A model generated the notes under the pieces. That model had not been told where the DNA came from. It saw only the letters and a list, made by a program, of their open reading frames with translations, and searched no databases. The translations under genes were made by a program, and so were the position numbers. A DNA stretch of 5,476 bases. It comes from Patulibacter sp041648495 (GTDB lineage: Bacteria > Actinomycetota > Thermoleophilia > Solirubrobacterales > Solirubrobacteraceae). Shown one piece after another: positions 1-5,066 of this stretch (position 1 is its first letter; every line of letters begins with the position of its first letter). The stretch is from assembly GCA_041648495.1 (NCBI GenBank), contig JBAZOW010000238.1, positions 1-5,476 of the forward strand, written 5' to 3'.

Positions 1-103
1 CGCCCGCAGCACCGCGTCGTTCACCGCGGTGCTGGCCCAGGCGATCCCGCAGCTGGCGGGGATCGAGCACGCACCGGTCGGCACCGCGCTGACCTGGGAT
101 TGA
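1..103 (+). CDS. C-terminal end of an unrecognised protein (5' end outside window)
   Basis: Reading from base 2 gives 33 codons ending in TGA at 101-103. The peptide begins ARSTASFTAVLAQ and ends PVGTALTWD. Thirty-one of the 33 codons end in G or C, the same third-position bias as the certain genes here, so this is very likely real coding sequence rather than a chance open frame. The piece is too short for me to name a family and no catalytic motif is visible. A strong hairpin begins directly after the stop codon, which fits this being the last gene of its transcription unit. The gene is truncated by the window edge, not by mutation. Confidence 0.6.
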   Translation, partial: ARSTASFTAVLAQAIPQLAGIEHAPVGTALTWD

Positions 104-131
104 GCTCCCGGACCGGCACGGGTCCTGGAGC
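104..131 (+). terminator. Hairpin terminator abutting the upstream gene's stop codon
   Basis: GCTCC (104-108) pairs with GGAGC (127-131), and GGACC (110-114) pairs with GGTCC (121-125). A single C/T mismatch (109/126) separates the two halves, and the loop is the six bases GGCACG. Ten of 11 possible pairs form and the stem starts on the base after the stop. There is no U-tract, so this would be the U-less type of terminator common in high-GC actinobacteria, or a 3'-end stabiliser. The structure is seen directly; its termination activity is inferred. Confidence 0.6.
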
Positions 132-234
132 GGTTCCGCGTGACGCACCCGGATAGACCGTCCGTAGTACCCACGCGCTCTGCGGGCATTCCGCCTCGGA
201 CAAGGGGCGCAGCGTCGGTCGGCTTCGTGTAAGT

Positions 235-260
235 GTTGGGGGGACACCGTCGTCGGGTAT
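235..260 (+). promoter_or_regulatory. Possible SigB/SigF-type promoter of the secreted-protein gene
   Basis: GTTG (235-238) is followed by 16 bases and then GGGTAT (255-260). The general-stress sigma family (SigB of Bacillus, SigF of Mycobacterium) recognises GTTT-N15-17-GGGTAT, so the -10 matches fully and the -35 differs at one base. Transcription would begin near 267, leaving a leader of about 34 nt that contains GGAG (289-292), eight bases before the ATG at 301. No TANNNT housekeeping -10 is seen between the upstream hairpin and the gene. With short motifs in GC-rich DNA, a chance match is possible. Confidence 0.35.
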
Positions 261-300
261 CGATGACGGAGACGAGATCCCCACCCCCGGAGCACTCCCC

Positions 301-1983
301 ATGCACCGATCCGCCGACGGACGATGTGACCGCCGAGACCGACCGGTCCTACGACGCTGGGCACCAGCGCTCGCGGGGACAACGCTCGCCCTCGTGATGC
401 TTCCGGCCTCCGCCGCGCAGGCCGTGGTCAGCGGTGGGCTCGACTTCCCGGCGAACCCGGAACTGGCCGAGGGCCGCGACATCGTGCGGGCCGACGTCAG
501 CTACGACCCGGCGACGGGAGCGGTGACCAGCCGGATCGGGCTGCGGGGCGCGCCCACGCCGGGCGGGATCGTCAGCACGGTCCTGGCTCGACGGAACGCC
601 GGCGGGACCTGCGGGTTTCCGACCCTGACGTTGATCGGCGCGTCGGCCGGGAACACCGCCACGGGGACCTGGACCCGGCGGTCGTCGGTCGACCAGACGA
701 TCGGCTCGGGGGGCGGGGTGGCCACCGTGGAGTCGGCGAACGCGGTCACGCTGGCGATCACCAACGGCGGGTTCGCCAACCTCGGGTACGACTGCGCGCT
801 GGTCGAGACCGGCGACCAGCCGGCTCCCGGCGAGGTCGTGGTCCGCGATCAGGTGCTGGTCCCGGTGCTCGCCGGTCCGGCCCTGCCGCCGGAGCCGCCG
901 GCCCCGCCCGTTCCGCCCACGCCTCCCGTCCCGCCGGCCCCGCCCGCGCCCCCGGCGCCCAAGGCCCCGAAGCTCGCGGTCTCGGTGTCCGGCGTTCCCT
1001 CGCGAGCGGTCCGCAACCGCAGCTACCGCGTGCGGATCCGCGTTCGCAACGGCGGCACCGCGACGGCGAGCAACGTCCGCCTGTCGGTGCCGCGGGTCAG
1101 CGGTCTCCGGGTCAGCCCGACCGCGGCGTCGTGGAAGCGCCTGGCCGCGGGGAAGACCGGCACGCGCACGGTGACGGTCCGGCTGACCGGCACCCGGACC
1201 CGGACGGCGACGGCCCGCGCGACCGCCACCGGTGGCCTGCGGGCCACGGCCCGGCTGCGGATGGTGTCGCGGACCGCCCGGAAGCCGGCTCGCAAGCCTT
1301 CGACCCCCAAGGGGCCGCTGGTCGGCCAGTACTTCTGGGGCTTCAAGACCCAGCCCGACCGGGCGTGGGACAACTACGGGGTCTACTTCGTCGACGACCG
1401 CTGGGCCTACTACGGGCTGCCGCCCGCGGGGTTGCCGACCTGCCGCGCCGTCACCCAGGTCCAGGACCAGAACGGCAAGCCGACCGGCGAGGGCTGCCGT
1501 CGCTACACGCTGAACGCGAAGACGGGGACGCTGCGGGTCGGCGATCTGGCGGGCAGCTACCAGGGCGGACAGCTGACCCTCGACAAGGTCGACATGCGCC
1601 GGTTGACGATCCCGTCGGCGCGGGCCCGCTACACGGTGGACCTGGAGCACAAGGGCTTCAGCGGCTTCTGCGGGTACAGCACCGGCTGCACGACCTTCGC
1701 CGAGTACCTGGCGCTCAGCGCCGACGGCAAGTTCGTCCGCAGCAGCCGGCTGACCGGATCGGTCGGCGGGGTCGGCGCCCCGTTCGTCTGGGGCTCGGTG
1801 TTCCCGGCGGACGAGACCGGGACCTACGAGATCCTCGCCAACGGGCGGATCCGCTTCAGCTACGCCAACGGGACCGTCAAGGTCGAGACGATCGGGATCG
1901 AGCAGGACCGCGCCGGGAAGCCCGCCGCAGCCACCGAGGGGCTCGTGATCGGGGACACCAACTTCTACCGTCCGTCGGTCTAG
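301..1983 (+). CDS. Secreted modular protein: signal peptide, Pro-rich linker, CARDB-like domain, novel C-terminal domain
   Basis: This is a 560-aa protein of unknown function that is predicted to be exported. Residues 1-41 form a signal peptide: an Arg-rich start to R19, a hydrophobic stretch at about 20-38, and an AQA cleavage site before V42. Residues 42-190 are an unrecognised, probably beta-rich domain with two cysteines (C104, C165) that could form a disulfide. Residues 193-224 are a Pro/Ala linker of PPAPP-like units. Residues 225-323 resemble a CARDB/NEW3/DUF11 Ig-like fold (RVRNGGTATASNVRLSVP). Residues 324-339 are a basic Lys/Arg/Pro linker. Residues 340-560 form a second unknown domain, rich in aromatic residues and Gly, with C381, C399, C457 and C463. 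No sortase motif, lipobox or C-terminal membrane segment is seen, so it is either released or held on the wall non-covalently, perhaps through its basic middle region. The start is supported by GGAG at 289-292. The gene is monocistronic by position. Adhesion or envelope binding is a guess. Confidence 0.88.
   Translation: MHRSADGRCDRRDRPVLRRWAPALAGTTLALVMLPASAAQAVVSGGLDFPANPELAEGRDIVRADVSYDPATGAVTSRIGLRGAPTPGGIVSTVLARRNAGGTCGFPTLTLIGASAGNTATGTWTRRSSVDQTIGSGGGVATVESANAVTLAITNGGFANLGYDCALVETGDQPAPGEVVVRDQVLVPVLAGPALPPEPPAPPVPPTPPVPPAPPAPPAPKAPKLAVSVSGVPSRAVRNRSYRVRIRVRNGGTATASNVRLSVPRVSGLRVSPTAASWKRLAAGKTGTRTVTVRLTGTRTRTATARATATGGLRATARLRMVSRTARKPARKPSTPKGPLVGQYFWGFKTQPDRAWDNYGVYFVDDRWAYYGLPPAGLPTCRAVTQVQDQNGKPTGEGCRRYTLNAKTGTLRVGDLAGSYQGGQLTLDKVDMRRLTIPSARARYTVDLEHKGFSGFCGYSTGCTTFAEYLALSADGKFVRSSRLTGSVGGVGAPFVWGSVFPADETGTYEILANGRIRFSYANGTVKVETIGIEQDRAGKPAAATEGLVIGDTNFYRPSV
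880..973 (+). repeat. Proline-rich linker coding repeat (PPAPP/PPxPP units)
   Basis: This low-complexity, C-rich tract inside the secreted-protein gene encodes residues 194-224. Pro alternates with Ala, Val and Thr in degenerate PPxPP units (PPAPPVPPTPPVPPAPPAPPAP). It probably forms an extended polyproline spacer between the N-terminal domain and the CARDB-like domain. The repeat units are imperfect at DNA level. Such tracts are prone to length changes, so linker length may differ between relatives. Confidence 0.75.
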
Positions 1984-2134
1984 GAGCACGCGCGGCGGTC
2001 CGGGAGCAGGCGTGGTGGGCGGGTCGCCGGCCGGTCCGGCGCGCTCGTCCCGGTCGCCGCGGACCGAGGGCCACGACGGTCCCGGCGCGACGACGTCCGG
2101 CAGGCGCATCCGCCAAACTGTCGGGGTCGGCTGG

Positions 2135-2206
2135 TGGGGAGTGGTGTAACGGCAGCACGTCAGCCTTTGGAGCTGTTCAGTCCCGGTTCGAATCCGGGCT
2201 CCCCAG
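2135..2206 (+). tRNA. tRNA-Gln, anticodon TTG
   Basis: This is a 72-nt cloverleaf. The acceptor stem TGGGGAG (2135-2141) pairs with CTCCCCA (2199-2205). The D stem is GTGT (2144-2147) with GCAC (2155-2158), including one G-U pair, around the loop AACGGCA. The anticodon arm is TCAGC (2160-2164) with GCTGT (2172-2176) and loop CTTTGGA, giving anticodon TTG at 2167-2169. The variable loop has five bases. The T stem CCCGG/CCGGG encloses TTCGAAT (2187-2193). The discriminator is G2206 and no CCA is encoded. The U1-A72 first pair is typical of bacterial tRNA-Gln. Position 27-43 is a T-T mismatch; the other pairs are sound. It reads CAA, and CAG by wobble. It lies 151 bp after the secreted-protein gene and 43 bp before glmU. 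Confidence 0.96.
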
Positions 2207-2236
2207 TCGACAGGACGCGCCGCCGAGCGTCTGACG

Positions 2237-2252
2237 TAGGCTCCCGGGCGTG
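2237..2252 (+). promoter_or_regulatory. Candidate leaderless promoter/start of glmU (TAGGCT -10)
   Basis: TAGGCT (2237-2242) fits the actinobacterial -10 pattern TANNNT. Exactly seven bases separate it from the G of the GTG start at 2250, the spacing expected if transcription begins at the start codon. No convincing Shine-Dalgarno lies before the GTG; the only candidate is a weak TAGG at 2237-2240 that overlaps the hexamer. No good -35 is visible (GACGCG at 2214-2219). Read-through from the tRNA-Gln promoter is an alternative way to express glmU. Confidence 0.4.
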
Positions 2253-3662
2253 AGCGTCAAGGACCAGGCCCCGACCGTGATCATCCTCGCCGCGGGCCGC
2301 GGCACGCGGATGCGATCGGCGACCCCCAAGGTCCTCCACGACCTCTGCGGCGCGCCGCTGGTCGACTGGGTCGTGGGCGCCGCCCTCGGCGCCGGAGCGC
2401 ACCGGGTCGTCGTCGTCGATCAGCCGGCCCGCAACCTCGACGGCCACCTGCGCGCAGGCGTCGACGTCGTCGAGCAGCACGGCGACCGGCACGGCGAGGG
2501 CACCGCCGGGGCCGTCGTCGCCGCCGTCGAGCTGATCGACCCGCAGCGTCCGGTCGTCGTCCTGGCCGGTGACGTGCCGCTCGTCTCGTCGGCGTCGATC
2601 GCCGCGCTCGCCGACGCGCACCGCGAGTCCGGAGCCGCGGCGACACTGCTGACCACCGAGCTCGACGACCCGTCCGGCTACGGCCGGGTGGTGCGCGACG
2701 AGCGGGGCACCGTGGCCAAGGTCGTCGAGACCAAGGAGCCCGGCGACGCGACGGCCGACGAACTGCTGATCCGCGAGGTCAACACCGGGATCTACGCCTT
2801 CGACGGCGGTCTGCTGATCGACGCGCTCGGGCGGGTCGGCAGCGACAACGCCCAGGGCGAGCGCTACCTGCCCGACGTGCTGGCGATCCTGCGCGGCGAC
2901 GGCCACGACGTCGGCGGCTTCCGCTCCGACGATCCCAACCTGGTCCGCGGGGTCAACGACCGCGTGCAGCTGGGGGAGATCCGCGAGATCGCCCAGCTGC
3001 GGATCATCGCCGCCCACCAGCGCGCCGGCGTGACCGTGGTCAACCCGGCCTCGACGGTGATCGACCGCGACGTCGAGATCGGCGGCGACACCGTGATCGA
3101 GCCGGGCTGCGTGCTGCGCGGCACGACCCGGATCGGCAGCGGCGCCACCGTCGGCCCGCACACGACGGTCGTCGACGGCGTGCTCGGCGACGAGGTCAGC
3201 GCCGTCCACAGCCACATCCTCGGCGCCGTGGCGGAGCAGGGCGCGACGATCGGTCCGTTCTCCTACCTGCGGCCGGGCGCGGTGCTGCGCGCCAAGGCCA
3301 AGGCCGGCGCGTTCGTCGAGATCAAGAACAGCGACATCGGGCCCGGCAGCAAGGTCCCGCACCTGTCCTACATCGGCGATGCCGACGTCGGACCGGGAAC
3401 CAACCTCGGCGCGGCGACGATCACCGCCAACTACGACGGTCGCAACAAGCACCGCACCACGATCGGCGCGGGGGTCAAGACCGGCGTGGACACCACCCTG
3501 GTCGCCCCGGTCACGGTCGGGGACGGCGCCTACACGGGCGCCGGCAGCGTGATCACCAAGGACGTCCCGGCCGACGGCCTCGGGATCGCCCGCAACCGCC
3601 AGCGGACGCTCGAGGGCTACGCCCAGCTGGTCGAGCAGCGCGCCGCCGACGAGGACGCCTAG
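2250..3662 (+). CDS. glmU: Bifunctional GlmU: GlcNAc-1-phosphate uridyltransferase / glucosamine-1-phosphate acetyltransferase
   Basis: This cytoplasmic enzyme makes UDP-GlcNAc for peptidoglycan in two steps: acetyl-CoA-dependent acetylation of glucosamine-1-phosphate, then uridylyl transfer from UTP. The 470-aa length fits the family (456 in E. coli, 495 in M. tuberculosis). The N-terminal pyrophosphorylase domain (about 8-240) has the nucleotide loop LAAGRGTRM (13-21) followed by PKVLH (26-30), AGDVPL (106-111) with metal ligand D108, GYGRVVR, EVNTGIYAF with N178, and the second metal ligand N236 in GVNDR. From about residue 255 hexapeptide repeats form the left-handed beta helix. These carry the acetyltransferase site: KVPHLSYIGD with the catalytic His at 371, then ATITANYDG. 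All key residues appear intact. The GTG start keeps the P-loop at the usual distance from the N-terminus. It is followed by prs after 183 bp, a conserved pairing. The spacer has hairpins and its own promoter-like site, so the two genes may be separately transcribed. Confidence 0.97.
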   Translation: MSVKDQAPTVIILAAGRGTRMRSATPKVLHDLCGAPLVDWVVGAALGAGAHRVVVVDQPARNLDGHLRAGVDVVEQHGDRHGEGTAGAVVAAVELIDPQRPVVVLAGDVPLVSSASIAALADAHRESGAAATLLTTELDDPSGYGRVVRDERGTVAKVVETKEPGDATADELLIREVNTGIYAFDGGLLIDALGRVGSDNAQGERYLPDVLAILRGDGHDVGGFRSDDPNLVRGVNDRVQLGEIREIAQLRIIAAHQRAGVTVVNPASTVIDRDVEIGGDTVIEPGCVLRGTTRIGSGATVGPHTTVVDGVLGDEVSAVHSHILGAVAEQGATIGPFSYLRPGAVLRAKAKAGAFVEIKNSDIGPGSKVPHLSYIGDADVGPGTNLGAATITANYDGRNKHRTTIGAGVKTGVDTTLVAPVTVGDGAYTGAGSVITKDVPADGLGIARNRQRTLEGYAQLVEQRAADEDA

Positions 3663-3672
3663 GCGTTTGGGC

Positions 3673-3689
3673 GCCCGGCGCCGCCGGGC
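3673..3689 (+). terminator. GC hairpin downstream of glmU
   Basis: GCCCGGC (3673-3679) pairs perfectly with GCCGGGC (3683-3689) around the three-base loop GCC, 10 bp after the glmU stop codon. Only two T residues follow, so this would be a U-poor terminator. The 3' arm overlaps a separate palindrome at 3685-3698, so the two structures cannot both form in one transcript. Termination is inferred from position and stem strength. Confidence 0.5.
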
Positions 3690-3710
3690 TTAAGCCCGAA
3701 TCAAGCGGGC
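3685..3710 (+). repeat. Perfect 14-bp palindrome with overlapping second hairpin
   Basis: CGGGCTTAAGCCCG at 3685-3698 is a perfect 14-bp palindrome. Its right half, GCCCG (3694-3698), can instead pair with CGGGC (3706-3710) across the loop AATCAAG. Its left half overlaps the 3' arm of the glmU terminator hairpin. This gives three mutually exclusive pairings in 40 bases. It could be a symmetric protein-binding site, a compound terminator, or an attenuator. None of these roles is shown by the sequence alone. Confidence 0.5.
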
Positions 3711-3770
3711 CTCAGTGCGCGCTTGGCGTGCACGATCGCGGGCGGATCTCCGCCGGGCCGCTCGGCCAGT

Positions 3771-3776
3771 TACCCT
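3771..3776 (+). promoter_or_regulatory. Candidate -10 element of prs (TACCCT)
   Basis: TACCCT fits the actinobacterial TANNNT -10 pattern and lies 69 bp before the prs GTG. It would place the transcription start near 3784 and give a leader of about 60 nt. I find no recognisable -35 at 17 bp spacing. It sits downstream of the glmU hairpins, as expected if prs has its own promoter. Confidence 0.35.
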
Positions 3777-3845
3777 GGACCCGGTCGCGGCTCCGCCGAG
3801 TCGTCGGCCTCCGCTCCCGCTCCCCGTTTCAGGACTGCTTAAACC

Positions 3846-4871
3846 GTGAGTGCACTTCTGCCGTCCGTGGACACCGCAACGAGCCTGTCGTTGGGCTACG
3901 ACAAGCGGCTGATGCTGTTCAGTGGGCGTGCCAACCCCGGGTTGGCCGACGCGATCGGCAGCCGGCTCGGCGTCGGGCCGGGACCGGTCACGCTGAAGAC
4001 GTTCCAGAACGGCGAGGTCTACTGCCGCTTCGAGGAGTCGGTCCGCGGCGCGGACGTGTTCATCGTCCAGCCGACCTGCGGCAACCCCGAGACGGGGATC
4101 AGCGCCAACGACGCGCTGATGGAGCTGCTGGTGATGATCGACGCCGCCGTCGGCGCCAGCGCCCACCGCGTGATCGCCGTGACCCCGTGGTACGGCTACT
4201 CGCGCCAGGACAAGAAGAGCGCGCCGCGTGAGCCGATCTCGGCCCGCCTGGTCGCCCGGATGCTCGAGTCCGCGGGCGCCGACCGCGTGCTGACGATGGA
4301 CCTCCACGCCGGTCAGGTCCAGGGCTTCTTCCAGATCCCCGTCGACCACATGACGGCGATGATGATGCTCACGCAGTACTTCATGGACCTCAACCTCGAC
4401 GACGAGCTCGTCGTCGTGGCCCCCGACGCCGGCCGCGTCAAGCTGAACAAGAAGTTCGCCAACCGGATGGGCGCCGACCTGGCGATCCTCGACAAGGAGC
4501 GGCCGCAGCAGCAGGTCGCCGAGATCGGTCACGTGATCGGCGACGTCAAGGGCAAGACTGCGATCATCGTCGACGACATGATCGACACCGCCGGCACCCT
4601 GCGGGCCGCCGGCGAGGTCGTCAAGGCCGCGGGCGCGTCGCGGGTCTACGCCGCCGCCACCCACGGCGTCTTCAGCGGCAAGGCGTTCGAGAACCTCGCC
4701 GCCGCCCCGTTCGAGCAGATCGTCGTCACCGACACGATCCCCGAGCGCCCCGGCGCCCCGAGCAACCTGCGCACGATCTCCTGCGCCAACCTGCTGACCG
4801 ACTCGATCCGCCGGATCTTCACCGACGACTCGGTCTCCGAGGTTTTCGAAGGCGAGAACCAGCTCTTCTAG
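3846..4871 (+). CDS. prs: Ribose-phosphate pyrophosphokinase (PRPP synthetase), class I
   Basis: Prs transfers pyrophosphate from ATP to ribose-5-phosphate. The product PRPP feeds purine, pyrimidine, NAD, His and Trp synthesis in the cytoplasm. Visible hallmarks are FQNGEVYCRFEESVRG, the flexible catalytic loop WYGYSRQDKK (115-124), then REPISARL, TMDLHAGQVQGFF with D152 and H154, and the PRPP-binding loop VDDMIDTAGT (242-251). At 341 aa it is longer than the usual 310-326. The extra length is about 17 residues before YDKRLMLFSG plus a C-terminal tail ending EGENQLF. The GTG at 3846 has AGGA at 3831-3834, eleven bases upstream, which is a long spacing. In-frame GTG at 3867 and TTG at 3891 are possible shorter starts, and the TTG would give a near-standard N-terminus. 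It follows glmU, as in Bacillus and mycobacteria, but rplY and pth do not follow. Confidence 0.97.
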   Translation: MSALLPSVDTATSLSLGYDKRLMLFSGRANPGLADAIGSRLGVGPGPVTLKTFQNGEVYCRFEESVRGADVFIVQPTCGNPETGISANDALMELLVMIDAAVGASAHRVIAVTPWYGYSRQDKKSAPREPISARLVARMLESAGADRVLTMDLHAGQVQGFFQIPVDHMTAMMMLTQYFMDLNLDDELVVVAPDAGRVKLNKKFANRMGADLAILDKERPQQQVAEIGHVIGDVKGKTAIIVDDMIDTAGTLRAAGEVVKAAGASRVYAAATHGVFSGKAFENLAAAPFEQIVVTDTIPERPGAPSNLRTISCANLLTDSIRRIFTDDSVSEVFEGENQLF

Positions 4872-4910
4872 GCGCGGTCCGTGGCGGCCGCTGACCGGCG
4901 GATCTCGCGG

Positions 4911-4928
4911 GGTGGGTCGGGCCCCACC
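4911..4928 (+). terminator. Hairpin downstream of prs
   Basis: GGTGGG (4911-4916) pairs with CCCACC (4923-4928) around the loop TCGGGC, about 40 bp after the prs stop. A flanking G-U pair (4910/4929) may extend it. There is no U-tract. Two further small hairpins follow: CCCGTC/GACGGG (4963-4977) and GGTGG/CCACC (4991-5005). Any of the three could end prs transcription; this one is nearest to the gene. Confidence 0.4.
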
Positions 4929-5024
4929 TGGATCAGTTAGGAAACCAGCCTGACTTTCGGACCCCGTCGACGACGGGTGGGCGGGGCCACGGTGGATCGA
5001 CCACCACGACTCCACGCCTTCGAC

Positions 5025-5051
5025 GGCAAGTCATAAATACTTGCCTTATGA
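5025..5051 (+). promoter_or_regulatory. Overlapping inverted repeats: likely operator of the MFS exporter gene
   Basis: Two inverted repeats interlock in an AT-rich island. GGCAAGT (5025-5031) and ACTTGCC (5039-5045) are perfect 7-bp arms with a 7-bp spacer, centred at 5035. TCATAA (5031-5036) and TTATGA (5046-5051) are perfect 6-bp arms with a 9-bp spacer, centred at 5041. The right edge lies 15 bp before the ATG of the transporter gene. Overlapping dyads of this size are typical of TetR- or MarR-family repressor sites in front of drug exporters. The ACTTGCC half resembles half-sites of the E. coli mar operator, but in the opposite arrangement. The dyads are seen directly; the regulator is unknown and not encoded in this window. 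Confidence 0.6.
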
Positions 5052-5052
5052 A

Positions 5053-5058
5053 TACAGT
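5053..5058 (+). promoter_or_regulatory. Candidate -10 (TACAGT) for a leaderless MFS transcript
   Basis: TACAGT fits TANNNT and ends eight bases before the ATG at 5067, so transcription would start at or one base before the start codon. The only Shine-Dalgarno-like bases (GACGGG, 5061-5066) touch the ATG and are too close to work normally, which supports a leaderless start. No clear -35 is visible. The inverted repeats lie where the -35 and spacer would be, so a bound repressor would block polymerase. Confidence 0.35.
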
Positions 5059-5066
5059 TTGACGGG

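Noticed and set aside
880..973. C-rich tract considered as a tandem DNA repeat or CRISPR-like array
   Set aside because: The periodicity comes from proline codons in a protein linker; units are short and degenerate, with no spacers.
349..2109. Long minus-strand open frame of 586 codons opposite the secreted-protein gene
   Set aside because: It mirrors a GC-rich gene and encodes a low-complexity Arg/Gly/Ala/Asp mix with no domain. The + strand frame has a signal peptide, recognisable modules and a ribosome site.
2114..2134. CAAACT (2114-2119) as a -10 for tRNA-Gln
   Set aside because: It differs from TANNNT at the first base and no -35 lies at 17 bp; too weak to list as a promoter.
2135..2206. 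tRNA-Gln as an attachment site for an integrated element
   Set aside because: No second copy of the tRNA 3' end, no integrase gene, and core genes follow directly; nothing in the window supports integration.
1131..2234. Plus-strand open frame of 367 codons overlapping the secreted protein and the tRNA
   Set aside because: Arg/Gly/Pro/Asp-rich nonsense in a shifted frame; it also reads through the whole tRNA-Gln gene. A shadow frame.
2160..3452. Minus-strand open frame of 430 codons opposite glmU
   Set aside because: Composition is a mirror of the glmU codons (Asp/Val/Ala/Arg rich), it begins beyond the middle of glmU and ends inside the tRNA; no domain is recognisable.
3741..3754. GGCGG/CCGCC hairpin in the prs upstream region, considered as part of a riboswitch
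   Set aside because: Only five pairs with a four-base loop, upstream of the likely transcription start; no known riboswitch core is recognisable.
3728..4231. Plus-strand frame starting in the glmU-prs spacer, possible leader peptide or overlapping gene
   Set aside because: It starts without a ribosome site, runs out of frame into prs and turns into an Arg/Pro/Gly-rich shadow sequence.
3690..5015. Minus-strand open frame of 441 codons opposite prs
   Set aside because: Antisense shadow of prs: low complexity and no recognisable motif, against a certain Prs on the + strand.
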